From assembly GCA_025024175.1 (NCBI GenBank), contig QCXZ01000001.1:30002942-30066941 (forward strand): a stretch of 64,000 nt of DNA. Reading direction: 5' to 3'. The position numbers and the translations under genes are program-made. The notes beneath the pieces are model-generated. The model was not told the origin of the DNA, made no database searches, and was given only the letters and a program-made list of their open reading frames with translations. The DNA is from Rhyzopertha dominica (taxonomy: Eukaryota; Arthropoda; Insecta; Coleoptera; Bostrichidae). Positions 36,201-44,123 of the stretch are shown here, piece by piece (positions within the stretch are counted from its first letter, which is position 1; each line of letters begins with the position of its first letter).

Positions 36201-38459
36201 AATCAGAAGGAAATGTGCTAAATCTAAAACATTTTTATTAAAAAATAAAAGCTTATATATCACTGCTGTTTTTACCTATACTGTATATTGATTGAGAAAA
36301 TTGGTCACGAAAGTATGTAAATGTGACATATATTAATATAGTGTTCATAATTTATAAAAAAAATTTAAAAACGCAATTAATATGCCGTTTGACAAATCAC
36401 TTAATTAAATGATTATTTAACGAAAACCAAAACGGCATACTGTTTATGATAATTCAGAAATAACCTTTTAATTTTTGCAACTTTTTGATAAGTTTAACAT
36501 TTTTGCCCCATATTTACCATATGCCCTTACACATATCAACATTTAAGTTATGAAATTTACGTTTCACATGTTCATTTAAAAATAGTGCAGTAGTTGGTCA
36601 AGGGAAAAAAAATCTTGTAGTTCTGTGATCAGTATGCATTTTGGTTTTTGTATTTCCTAGTGTAAATTTTGCAATTATAAGATTTTAAAAGCATTATGAT
36701 TTTTTCTACAGAGATGAGGCACAATATAAGCCCTTAGAACCTAAGCTGTAGGTACATAGGCTCTTGGGTTTCCGCTACATTTTTTGCCATTAACTTTAAT
36801 TCATAATTTGATATTACAATATCCCAACGACACCCTTTAAATTTTACTTTACATCATTCACCAAATACCTAATGTGTTTACCATAACCGTTGTCTTTGGT
36901 AGAAGGTTGGACCATAGTAGAACTGGCAACAGGGCTTATACGTCCTCTCAGATTGCCATCAGGGTCTTGGGAAGTTAGTTAATGTGCAAAAGAGGTGCAT
37001 ATGTATGGCATAAAAGCATTGTATATGAAGGTAAAAGCAATTCATTACATAAAAATAAGGAATATCTTGTTGTTTGTTAACTATTCTGCCCAAATAGAAA
37101 AATGATCTAAGTACACTGAAGTTTATATCGATAATAAGCGAAATAGAAATAGAAATTTGTTTTACGAAAGGAAACTAACTTGCTAAGCAGACATACTTGA
37201 ATAAAGAAAAAAAAATTGGACAGGCGATCAAGAATTACAAAGGTTACAAGATAAAGAGAATGTAACATCAGATTCTGAAACGTTGGCAATTAATATAAAG
37301 ACAATATTATTAATTGGATTTTATATTTATGTTACAATCACTCTACATGTGCTTATTTATAAACTAGATGTGCAACATAGGCCTGTTTATTAATAGGAGG
37401 GTAATGATAACCAAAGACTTAAAAGTAGAAATGCATGTTAATCAAAGAATTGTTCATCCTGGTATATATGATACATTTCTTTGCAATGCTCAAATAAATT
37501 ATTGGGATCAATTAAACAAAGCTCTCAGATTAAGCTGAAGATTTTTCTGATTTGTGTTGTTTGTTGTTTACCATGCTTTTTGAAATATATATATACGTTT
37601 TATATTATCTAAATAAAAAAGATCATATTTTTCATATCAAACAGAACTCTTTGTGACCCTTGCATTTAAGTAATTAGGCAGAAACGAAAAACTTTCCGAG
37701 TCGATCGGATGTAAGTGCGCTGTTGCCAAATGCAGTGGACCTGACCTTCCAGTAAAGATGGCTATGGCAATACGTTCATGACACTTTTTCTGTTACGAGC
37801 TGCTGGTCTATAATCAACCAGGCTATCTAAATTAACTGATTTAACATATTTCACATTATTATATTGCATCTTAATTGATCATTCATTTCTTTATTAAAAA
37901 CTCTTTCGTTACAGCATTTCTTTCCCCCTTCACAGATGAAGCTTCATTAGGAAGTGATAAAATTGAACTATTGTGACAGTACAACCATCTCCTTCGCATA
38001 TTTGTCCTCATAATGTGTGTTTTTGTTTGGTAAACCAAACTAATAAACAGGGGCAGAACGAACTCTTGTTGCCTTCACGTGTAATGCTACCGCAATATGT
38101 TTCTTTCAATTTGTGGAGGCAGCAAGGGTGGTTCTGCAGGGAGTGCGTACAATGATGTCGTTGTTGCGTGCAGGTGCGAGTGATAGCCCGAAACTTTGGG
38201 GTGCGATGGGGTCAGATATGGGCTCAATGTCTCCACAGTCAGCGACCTCCAGGGTAAGCCACACACCTGTCCACTGACGCTTCTCCCGCTTGCTGTTACT
38301 AACTCTGCTTGCATGTCGTTCTCAACTTCCATCACTCAGTTGCCCACGCTAGTTGTCCGTCGCCGTTCTGACCTGTTTCTTTTGCAGAGTTCTATGGAGG
38401 AGGGCCGGCAAGGTGATCAGAAGTCCGCCTCGTTGTTGCAGAAGCTGTTGTCCGAGTGA
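2234..38459 (+). CDS. tai: taiman, p160/SRC-family nuclear receptor coactivator (complete, 10 coding exons)
   Basis: Coding exons: 2234-3291, 9991-10744, 16282-17208, 19378-19644, 21926-22306, 25146-25383, 27879-28058, 33080-33253, 38174-38253, 38388-38459. All junctions are GT/AG with matching phases, and the total is 4131 nt (1376 residues plus stop). The order is bHLH, PAS-A, PAS-B-like, LXXLL nuclear-receptor boxes, an AD1-like helical segment, a Gln/Pro-rich region and a terminal LXXLL, as in insect Taiman/FISC and vertebrate NCOA1-3. The family binds liganded nuclear receptors (ecdysone receptor/USP in insects), pairs with Met in juvenile-hormone signalling and recruits CBP/p300. LXXLL cores are LRNLL 10514-10528, LKGLL 10598-10612, LLQLL across the exon 2/3 junction, LQQLL 16351-16365, LASLL 16591-16605 and LQKLL 38436-38450. 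The identification rests on the bHLH (NKCNNEKRRREQENIYIEEL) and the overall architecture. Two ambiguous bases fall in exon 5. Confidence 0.97.
4733..5630. repeat. Dispersed repeat, copy 1 (about 0.9 kb)
   Basis: Shares long stretches with 39229-40011, for example aaaaccgctgcaaattgaat near the left end and the block from caatacttccca to ttaatta at the right end. Both copies are in the same orientation. Copy 1 holds about 100 extra bases near its right end that copy 2 lacks. There is no coding signal; the short frame inside it is not supported. The class is unknown, probably a non-autonomous transposon. Confidence 0.75.
6800..7845 (+). mobile_element. Decayed Jockey-like non-LTR retrotransposon (RT C-terminal part)
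   Basis: The plus strand encodes a broken reverse transcriptase: a YADDLK catalytic motif near 6903-6920, then a block resembling the downstream RT region (FDEKLSFNTHIERI and VGFVNRNSR, 7120-7218), then frame-shifted sequence like the 'RSRLEYxxxIWxPxY' region around 7255-7300. A 3' tail ends near 7845 in an A-rich aataaataaataaaac stretch. Several stops and shifts show it is dead. The family assignment rests on general Jockey/CR1 resemblance. Confidence 0.7.
8678..9446. mobile_element. Non-autonomous element with about 120-bp imperfect terminal inverted repeats
   Basis: The left arm (about 8678-8800) is matched in reverse complement by the right arm (about 9330-9446). Matching blocks include aaatccaaaacac/gtgtttttggattt, aatatttggctttt/gaaagccaaatatt and ttaaatatctacagggtgg/ccaccctgtagatatttaa. 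The interior has no coding signal. A target-site duplication could not be fixed, so the superfamily is open. Confidence 0.7.
9580..9745 (+). mobile_element. tRNA-derived SINE copy (diverged)
   Basis: The B-box GGTTCGAGTCC lies at 9633-9643, followed by ...ctgcggcatgggtgttt, parallel to the better copy at 44688-44894 (...cgtaaggcatggatgttg). The tail has caaggccattgaaaaata, resembling the gacagggccataacaata tail of that copy. The A-box is decayed. It is not a functional tRNA because no acceptor or anticodon stem closes. Confidence 0.6.
9991..10744 (+). CDS. tai: tai exon 2: Ser/Pro-rich linker with LXXLL boxes
   Basis: Acceptor ...ccccgcag|C completes the split codon AG|C (Ser). It encodes a Ser/Thr/Asn-rich stretch, then FDFPSSTWELETSSWADTR, a Pro-rich segment and two nuclear-receptor boxes: LRNLL (10514-10528) and LKGLL (10598-10612). 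The donor is ttgcag|gtaata, phase 0, and the last three residues (LLQ) begin a third box completed in exon 3. GC is far above the flanking intron. The open frame upstream of 9991 is intronic. Confidence 0.93.
12103..12460. repeat. Diverged direct repeat, left copy
   Basis: Matches 13080-13375 in the same orientation: cctgctccatttg/cctactccatttg, acgttttagagtttgca/tcgttttagaatttgca, and attgaatggcagtaatatt/attgaatggcctcaatatt, with several gaps. The two copies bracket the Penelope-like fragments. Confidence 0.6.
12480..12830 (-). mobile_element. Penelope-like element fragment: GIY-YIG endonuclease 3' part
   Basis: On the minus strand 12563-12781 reads SGIYRIPDKYYIEMTSRTVR followed by KSRVAEHTIDEGHDIKF, the GIY-YIG endonuclease layout of Penelope-like retroelements (GIY...YYIGMTSR...VAEH...H.I). 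The second motif is YIE instead of YIG and the middle is shortened, so it is inactive. A 3' tail with ctgaagatgctg...gaaacgtctg follows. The upstream reverse transcriptase is missing. Confidence 0.8.
12870..13110 (+). mobile_element. Penelope-like element fragment, opposite orientation
   Basis: The plus strand reads STCLPYIDDVTCKVARLLKR then KGINTYPTPF (about 13008-13100), matching the Penelope segment between RT and endonuclease (compare [20 protein letters not shown] at about 59900). Upstream QELQHLQTV is the preceding block. It lies back to back with the minus-strand endonuclease fragment. Confidence 0.72.
13080..13375. repeat. Diverged direct repeat, right copy
   Basis: Second copy of the repeat at 12103-12460. 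Its left end overlaps the end of the plus-strand Penelope-like fragment, suggesting that part of the repeat is element-derived. Confidence 0.55.
16282..17208 (+). CDS. tai: tai exon 3: LXXLL boxes, AD1-like segment, PPxY
   Basis: The acceptor tctttgcag is followed by TTG CTC, which completes LLQ|LL. Acidic NEKSDDDDIEAR, then RGELLQQLLKDEEE and RMLASLLAK supply further LXXLL motifs. Region 16948-17008 (SDALLSDILDQVIDIVPED) and the following ILNLLESIE resemble the CBP-binding AD1 region of p160 coactivators; this is inference. The exon ends with a PPAY motif (17185-17196), a possible WW-domain ligand. Donor tcg|gtaagt; the exon is phase 0 at both ends (927 nt). Confidence 0.94.
17209..19377 (+). 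other. tai intron 3 (2.2 kb)
   Basis: Contains a short tandem repeat of about 113 bp (17425-17870). The remainder is AT-rich with no recognised element. Confidence 0.75.
17425..17870. repeat. Degenerate tandem repeat, unit about 113 bp, 3.5-4 copies
   Basis: The motif accatggtgcatrtccgtca recurs with variation at about 17433, 17555, 17660 and 17773 (spacings 122, 105, 113). Each is followed by catagccttaatccaaattt and then by a block like tcatcaaaaatca and a hand-off like tttttgtaccttta. No coding signal. Confidence 0.75.
19378..19644 (+). CDS. tai: tai exon 4: Pro-rich then Gln-rich
   Basis: Acceptor ttttttcag|ATG, donor ttacag|gtaaga, phase 0 at both ends (267 nt). Encodes PPPLNYPRPGFGIQRG and a basic, Gln-rich stretch with a seven-Gln run. 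Such low-complexity segments are usual in the C-terminal half of Taiman. Confidence 0.92.
19645..21925 (+). other. tai intron 4 (2.3 kb)
   Basis: Contains a Tc1/mariner-type transposase remnant (19940-20740, minus). The stretch 20940-21900 is very AT-rich with no recognised element. Confidence 0.7.
19940..20740 (-). mobile_element. Tc1/mariner-type transposase remnant
   Basis: The minus strand carries ordered, broken pieces: an N-terminal block near 20700-20640, a helix-turn-helix block (DCRLTCLEITKEANMSA... and HHILTETMMKRKISA, about 20490-20400), a piece like the second catalytic region (IKTARKENADEICRTIA) and PHLPYFDLSPR (about 20150), matching mariner 'PHPPYSPDLSP'. It ends with LPKHWQFIV. 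Many stops and frame changes make it inactive. Confidence 0.65.
21926..22306 (+). CDS. tai: tai exon 5: Gln/Ser/Pro-rich
   Basis: Acceptor tttgcag|AAC, donor ctcact|gtaagt, phase 0 at both ends (381 nt). It encodes NIDSILNNSVAPN, a segment with repeated SP and QLSP motifs, and a Gln-rich end. PHPPYNQQ is close to, but not, a PPxY site. Two unresolved bases (22146 and 22148) make two residues uncertain. The composition fits the transactivation region of Taiman. Confidence 0.92.
22307..25145 (+). other. tai intron 5 (2.8 kb)
   Basis: AT-rich. The last 0.9 kb before exon 6 is a degenerate tandem repeat (24225-25110). No other element is recognised between 22307 and 24220. Confidence 0.7.
24225..25110. 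repeat. Degenerate tandem repeat, unit about 150-180 bp, about 5 copies
   Basis: Phased copies of a motif like tttggtttcacaaaaaa start near 24413, 24571, 24743, 24894 and 25076 (spacings 158, 172, 151, 182). Each unit also has tttaataattgaaaacata, a block like ctccaaaaatttgcaaaaat and a block like taccacatgtcaaaa. The array stops about 35 nt before the acceptor of exon 6. Confidence 0.8.
25146..25383 (+). CDS. tai: tai exon 6, with a tandem (NAGNAG) acceptor
   Basis: The acceptor reads ...tttgaaacagcag|ggc, so splicing after the first AG (25145) or the second (25148) adds or drops one Gln. The first is used here. The exon encodes QGSYVSGPNGRGFAVQRAPQ, a short Gln run and a Ser/Pro-rich tail. 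Donor ccaccg|ggtaagtt leaves phase 1, matching exon 7. Taiman C-terminal region. Confidence 0.92.
25384..27878 (+). other. tai intron 6 (2.5 kb)
   Basis: AT-rich with no confidently recognised element. A hint of decayed transposon sequence around 26270-26480 was not good enough to call. Confidence 0.6.
27879..28058 (+). CDS. tai: tai exon 7: His/Pro/Tyr-rich
   Basis: Acceptor gtgttgcag|GT completes Gly, and donor caggccg|gtaagt leaves phase 1 (180 nt, symmetric). Encodes GGLGSPRPYGREHHSHPYPP followed by a His/Pro/Tyr-rich stretch and LQLTYNGADRG. It could be skipped without changing the frame. Confidence 0.9.
28321..28525. repeat. Imperfect foldback (arms about 90 nt)
   Basis: The left arm from about 28328 (gaatcttccaggatggatgg) pairs with the reverse complement of the right arm ending about 28525. 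Matching blocks include atgtcttctt, gtaagcatcttc/gtacacatcttc and tggtgagt. The right arm contains ctgaagatgtgtacc...aaacgg, similar to the 3' tail of the Penelope-like fragment at 12480-12830. Confidence 0.65.
30650..30910 (-). mobile_element. mariner-like transposase 3' remnant
   Basis: The minus strand reads PDLALSDNFLFP (mariner 'PDLAPSDYHLFP' block with the last catalytic Asp) and, after a loss of sequence, LKATKHWKMGIKLKRDYGEK followed by a stop, matching the family's C-terminus. The right-hand tip agggtagttccaaaagt resembles the mariner terminal repeat. Truncated and inactive. Confidence 0.65.
30970..31118 (+). repeat. Dispersed repeat, plus-oriented copy
   Basis: About 150 bp matching the reverse complement of 62896-63050: gcagcaatgaactgaca, ccacctagctg, gcatacatcaac and cagggcacttttttctg. 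One unresolved base lies at 31013. The short frame covering this copy is not a gene. Confidence 0.75.
32001..32523. mobile_element. Near-perfect foldback element, 189-bp arms and about 143-bp loop
   Basis: The arm 32001-32189 is matched in reverse complement by 32333-32523. By eye the only clear internal difference is gccattgtcag versus gccatcgtcag. The right arm carries ctgacgatggctaacatgta then gccgaaagcgc and an AATAAA-like block, resembling Penelope-like terminal repeats, which are known to occur inverted. The arm identity points to recent origin or ongoing conversion. It lies inside transcribed taiman, so the pre-mRNA would contain a long hairpin. Confidence 0.85.
33080..33253 (+). CDS. 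tai: tai exon 8: conserved SEYVRQELRAVV segment
   Basis: Acceptor aatgtgacag|GT and donor acgtctg|gtaagc, phase 1 at both ends (174 nt). Encodes SEYVRQELRAVVGARTGQAQ and the acidic NPDLDALGINFDMPTS, a conserved-looking C-terminal activation-type segment. It could be skipped without changing the frame. Confidence 0.92.
33254..38173 (+). other. tai intron 8 (4.9 kb)
   Basis: AT-rich with only short open frames. I recognise no mobile element or exon in it. Confidence 0.6.
38174..38253 (+). CDS. tai: tai exon 9
   Basis: Acceptor ttgcgtgcag|GT (phase 1) and donor ctccagg|gtaagc (phase 0). Encodes ASDSPKLWGAMGSDMGSMSP then QSATSR. The 134-nt intron after it is by far the shortest in this gene. 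Confidence 0.88.
38388..38459 (+). CDS. tai: tai exon 10: C-terminal LXXLL and stop
   Basis: Acceptor cttttgcag|AGT, phase 0. Encodes SSMEEGRQGDQKSASLLQKL then LSE and TGA (38457-38459). The final LQKLL (38436-38450) is a sixth LXXLL core, placed at the extreme C-terminus. Confidence 0.92.
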   Translation, partial: SSMEEGRQGDQKSASLLQKLLSE

Positions 38460-39085
38460 CCACATGTACATAATAGAAATATATACTACTAGGTACCTCA
38501 TCGGTTACGTACCGCAGGCTGTAATCTAGACAGGTTAGCTGTATCAAGTGCATTACTACGTTGCTTGTTCGTTTCGTTAGGGTAGTGCGGAGCGAGGAGG
38601 GAAGGCGCAGGGCCCGAGTGCAATTGTACATAAAAAAGGAGGACTTGTTTATATTTATATANCATATTTTATATAACTGGACTTGTTTAAATTTTCTGAT
38701 TAAGTAGTTGCGCCTCCTTCGGAGGGCACCCTGTTATTATTTGAATGTGTTTAGTGTTGTCTTCCTTTCAGTGAGTGTTCATGCTACGCATTACCAAAAA
38801 TAGTAACTGTTAATATTTTATACATAATTTAAAGTACGTTATTTGGAAAGCTTGTTTTGTTGGACATTGTGATAGGCGACCGCCATGTTACTGTTGCTAG
38901 GAGCGTTCCTAGAACTTACATTAGTAATTAGCATTCATACTTGATTATATTGTCAATTACACCCAGCCACTAAATTAAATATGAACAAATTGACAGACAA
39001 AACATTATTTAATTACACAGATATTTTTTGTACATTATTGGAGTTTTGAAATATATCTATATATTAAAATAAAAATATAATTTCT
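38460..39085 (+). other. tai 3' UTR with poly(A) signal
   Basis: AATAAA at 39068-39073 is followed by a GT/T-rich stretch (tatgtttgttttatttgttc), a typical cleavage and polyadenylation context about 610 nt after the stop. One unresolved base lies at 38661. The exact cleavage site is inferred. Confidence 0.6.
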
Positions 39086-39228
39086 ATGTTTGTTTTATTT
39101 GTTCTGGATTCTCTTCATTGTAGGTACAGTGAAAACACTTTATCGACAATGGGCCTGTTTCACATTTTTTTTTATAATAAAATATGCATTCAACTATGCC
39201 AGGAATGAGCAACGTCTGCGCGACATTC

Positions 39229-40011
39229 CAAAAAACCGCTGCAAATTGAATCAGTACTTCCACATCCAATTGTCAAAATGACATTTACGTTTTTATTTCT
39301 TATAGGTACTATAAGATTAGTGATCAGGTTTTTTTCTAAGACAAACAGTCCTCGTGATATTTGCAAAATATATAAATATTTAAAATCGGTTTTTTCCAAA
39401 TAACTCGCAAATTATTAACTTAACAAAAAAAATTACAAAAGTACTTTTTTTTATTTTCTATATAATACCAAAATTTAAAAAAAATCGTACGAGCAGGGTC
39501 CAAAATAGATTTTTTGGGAATATTTTGAAAATGTCAAAATTTTGGATAAATTTTCTAAGACTTTTTTGTGAGAAATTTGATTGAAATCTGATGGTATTTT
39601 CATTTATATATATATTTATATTAAATATATTCGGAGATATTTAGAAAAAATAGTTTTCTTTAAATGACTCTTTTTTGCTAAACTAAACAGTTTGCTGCAC
39701 CAAAAATTTATAAGAACGAATAATACTCGCAGTTATACTACTAAACACACTAAAACGAAAACAAAAAATAAAAAAATAAAATTTGCAAAAAGGGTAGTTA
39801 TCGCCCAATTTCGTCCCCTTCCCGATACCCTACTTACCCCACAAACAATAGGTCGCTTTGTGTAGTAGAGATTTATATGTTTGCCAAATTTCAAGTTCAT
39901 ATATTAAGTCTTTCGAAAGTTATCGTGTCCACAAACAAAACCAGACACACAGACAAGAAATTTTTTTTCGCAATACAATACTTCCCATCCGTTAGATGTG
40001 GAAGTAATTAA
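39229..40011. repeat. Dispersed repeat, copy 2
   Basis: Same-orientation match to 4733-5630, lacking about 100 bases near the right end that copy 1 has. It sits directly downstream of the taiman 3' end. Confidence 0.75.
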
Positions 40012-40130
40012 AGTCGCCAGCTGTCTTAAATCGTCAGCAAATTCCACATACATGCATAAAATATACTTCCAACTATAATTACTTTAGACTATATATATGA
40101 AAAAAAGTCATTAAGTGGTACCTACTGGTT

Positions 40131-42050
40131 GTAATAATAATAATAATTTGTATTTGACAAGAAATCCCCAATTTTACAAAATTATACAGCAATGCAATTA
40201 TATACCTCAGTTAGTACTACAATAATACTAGATAATTTATAATGGCAGCATTGATCATTACAAAAAGGCAAAAAAACATCTTACAGGTTAACTATTAATC
40301 AACTCAACACAACAGTAACAGTTTAATTTACAAAAATACATGCAAAGTATAACAATAGCTTAAACACAAATAATGAGGTACAAAAGAACAATCAAGAGCA
40401 AGCTCAGCCAACTCAACAATACTACAGCACTTCCATACGTGCTTTCTGTTGGTTATAGGACAGATAAAAGATATCAAGATCACTTTAACAATTTCCCAAT
40501 TGCAGCGTTCTAGTGATCGGGAAGCTACAAGTGCAATTACGATGCTGGAATGGAAAAAAAAGCTCTGCATTCCTAGCGGACCACGAACTCAGCAGCAGCA
40601 CTGTAGTTCAGCATAACATTGACCAGTCTGAATAAGACCGCTAACAAGGCAGATTACCTTCTAGCCTCCAATGTGTGAATACCCAAAATATTACTGATAC
40701 AGGTAAAATCGCCTTCACTAGAATCGGTCTGCAATGAACCCAAAAAAGTTATTTCTGAGCACCAAAAGTGCTATATGCTTATTGTAAAAAGGGTACCACA
40801 CCATCGAACAGTATTCCAAATGAAGTACAAGAATCTTAATGTTCCGATATCAAAGTTTGAAGAGGATCACAAAATAAAACTCTACACTCTAAGAGCCTAA
40901 GAAATGCAGTTGTTCATGTGAATCACAAACATACAATCAGTCTCTGAAGTAACACCCACATCCCTAACCAACTGCACATGTTTAAGAGATATATCAATTT
41001 TATAATCAAAGTGCATTTTTTCTCTAGACCTACTAAAATTAATTACTGTGCACTTGCTCAGATTTAGAGACAACATATTATGACAACATAAAGCACACAA
41101 ACTGTCCAGATCATACTGTTAGCATTTGTGCATCACAGAAACTTGTAAAAGCAGAAAAGATCTTTATGTCATCAGCAAAAACAAGAAATCGCTAGTTCCG
41201 TAGAGGCACACTGACATAATTAATAAATAGACAAAAAAGCAAGGGCCCACAATGAGATCCCTGGGGCATTCCTGACTCAAAACTGATATGAAATTACATG
41301 ATCATACGATCTGTCGCCTACCATTAAAGTAGCTGCCGCACCAATCAAGCAGTGCAGAATTCACACCAAAGAAGTAAATTCGTAATAGTGCTACGACCCA
41401 CAGTAAAGCTATGGTGCTCAGGTATGGTCATACACTTGTATTGAACAGTCATAAACTTAGTGGCTAAAGAGTCAAATAATTTAGGAATATACTGGATACA
41501 AATGCCGTCATAATTAGTAACATCTTCTGGAGTCCGACTTAAAAATAGGTGTTATATAGCTCAATTCCAAGCATCAGGAAAGATTCCCGTTGATCTATTA
41601 AATAACAAAACAATGGCTTAGATATTGGAAAAATACACTCCCTTAGGAGGGAGGGCGGGATACCGATTCTGGCCCACAAGAATGTTTAAAATTAGTTATT
41701 GACTCCAAAAATTTTAATCAACTCAATATGCAATCTAGACAGATTAATATTGGTTGCATAATCCAACTCTACATCTTGAAGAAAGTTATGCTTAGTTTAG
41801 TTTACCCATCATCAAAAAATACTCCATTATACTGCATGACACTAGGCATTCCACAAGACTTTCTATTATCATTAACAAACTTTCAGAAAGCCCTAGGGAT
41901 ACAATTTAGCTCACTTTCCAAAGATTTAACATAATTCTTATAACAAACAACACCTAATTCTTTGCATCTGTAACATAATCAACATGCCTACGAGACATTT
42001 TATATCATTTACGTCTTCAAGCAGGTTTATTACTTTTAAATTGAAATTAA
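40131..42050 (-). mobile_element. Decayed non-LTR retrotransposon (RT), minus strand
   Basis: Reading the minus strand: a pre-RT block (KSLESELNCIPRAF...FVNDNRKSCGMPSVMQYNGV, about 41940-41790), TPIFKS-like and PKLFDSLATKFMTVQYKCM (about 41560-41410), a GPLLF-like block, FADDIKIF catalytic motif (about 41180) and NMLSLNLSKCTVINFSRSRE (about 41080-41020). Several stops and shifts. The 3' end is marked by a short (ATT)n run at 40131-40152, the usual tail of such elements. Jockey/CR1-like by general resemblance. Confidence 0.75.
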
Positions 42051-42566
42051 TACATCGGTTGTGATATGAAAAATTTCAAACTGCGATAATTTTTTTTTTA
42101 ATGGAACATACAGCATCGGATGTAAAATTAAATTATCTTTAATTTGATATCAGGTTGTCCCTAACTATTACTAACAGTTTTGCAACAATCTGCGTTTTTC
42201 TGGGAGGCAGCAAAATGACAGCGCTAGCCCTTAGTGAGTTTTAGCACAGTTTATTCAAATATTTGAATAAGTTGTGGTTTTAGAATACTGTGATGGTGCT
42301 GTCTGGATCATTTATATTAAATGCAACACTTTTGGTCACTGCCGTCATGATCAATTTATTCAATCGTTTGCCGTGGAATCTTGAAAACTGTTTCCACCCT
42401 TTACTTTACGGAGTGATAATTATGTTTTTTTAACAATTTGGAAAGTGCTTTCTAAATCTTGTTTATACTGAAATTTAGTTCAAGTATCTATGTTCTATAA
42501 GTTTTTTAAATAAATATTAAATATGGTATCTGTCTTAGTATATGAATCACACTAAAGCTAAGACTA

Positions 42567-42785
42567 TGACTAGGATCCCGGAATGTCGAACCAAGGAATT
42601 ACGAACCAGAGGAAACAGTACCGACGAACACAGGAACCATCGAATCACGAAAATAAGTGAAATTAGTCACATACCAGCGGTACCTCAACTGTTGTACCAA
42701 TAAATTTCTAGTTTAAACAACCGCACTTACAACTACTGTCTCTGTAGTGATAAATACCACATATTATTGTGTATATATATTTTTT
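42567..42785. repeat. Long inverted repeat, left arm
   Basis: Matches the reverse complement of about 45008-45290: gaatgtcgaaccaaggaatt then acgaac, caccgacgaac/taccgacgaac, and gcggtacctcaactgttgta. A weaker match continues to about 42785. Confidence 0.75.
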
Positions 42786-42904
42786 AGTATTGTACATAAC
42801 TAAATGTTATGGATAACTATGCTATATCTAATTATTATATCATGTCAGATCGTATTTAGTATTTTTTATTCTATAAGTTTATTGTAATATTTTTTATTGT
42901 TTGA

Positions 42905-43340
42905 ACATTGGCAGTAGTCTCTTCCTTTGCACTGCCTCACACAAATTTCTCATTAATCGCTTCACCTCATGGAAAAAATTCATAGTTCACCACAGCACCA
43001 ACAGTCAGCATGATTTTAACCTTTGATTTGACTTGCTATGCTTTTTCGCTTCTATTTAAAGGACTAGACCTTTTGTTTCCATCACTTTTTGCGTTTCAAG
43101 AGTTATTGACAAATCTTGTTTTTGCTTCTTGCTTTACAGCCTTGCAAAAAACTTTGCTGCCAAACAGTGCATGTCAGTGTTTGGGTTAAAATTTCTTGGC
43201 ATGAATGCATTCTTCGGTCATCTCACAAATATACGAGGATTTGACCACATATGAGATTACTCTTTCAATATGCCCTTCATCAGTGGAAATAGGGTTACCA
43301 TTACGATCAACTGCTAAAACAGTTTGTTAGTGACGCGAAA
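42905..43340 (-). mobile_element. mariner-like transposase remnant inside the inverted repeats
   Basis: The minus strand reads NGNPISTDEGHIERVISYVV (linker and helix-turn-helix start), then, after losses, SSPLNRSEKA...VKSKVKIMLTV and GAVVNYEFFP...GEAINEKFV. This is the mariner core region ('SSPRPKKARxxxSKVKVMLxVFFDxxGVVxxEFxPxGxTVN'). The first catalytic Asp segment (FFD) is deleted, so it cannot be active. Confidence 0.7.
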
Positions 43341-44123
43341 TCAAGTGGCAAAACTTTTTACTGACTGATTATAGGTTCAAGCACAACTTAACGTCTAAAA
43401 GGTCATTAAACTTAATACGTAGTTATCAGGTAACTAGGTAATTATTCTTCCGTCCGACTGTAACTATTACCCTAAAATCCACAATTTTTTTACTTGAGGA
43501 CCAGGGCCAAAAGTGTAACTGTTCATACCTACATAACATATAAATCATTGTAGGTATGGTGTCTGCAAAAAGTGATAGGTCTGCCTTTTGTATTGTAAAT
43601 ATTTTAAAATGCTCTCTAAAACTTTATTGAGCACAGTAATACAAAAGATTTATACTTACCTCTTATTTAATCTACCACAGAAATATATCTTCTAAGGTAG
43701 TGACGTTAACTTATTTTATTTTAAATCGGACGTCCTTTGTTTTGTTAAAACTTCAAATTATAGCAAAAACCTGAAGCAATATAGATATGACTACGCTTGA
43801 ATTTTTCAAGCCAACTTAAAGGTGATGGAGATACCGTTAGCTATTTGATTCTATAAGGCAACATCTTCCACATATTTGCAAAATATTAATACATTGAGTA
43901 ATATCGTAAGTTGTTAAAATGCAATGCGATGAAAATAAAGTTTTCATAAAGTTTGTCGTGACATTGTTGCAAGCACCACTTAACCTTTACGGCTGTTGTA
44001 CAAATTGTTTATCTAAATATTATAATAATTTTACAGCATAAAAAATACTACATACGATCTCACATGATATAATAAGTTTTACCTAGATATATAGAATAGT
44101 AGTTTGACATTTTTTATTTTTGT

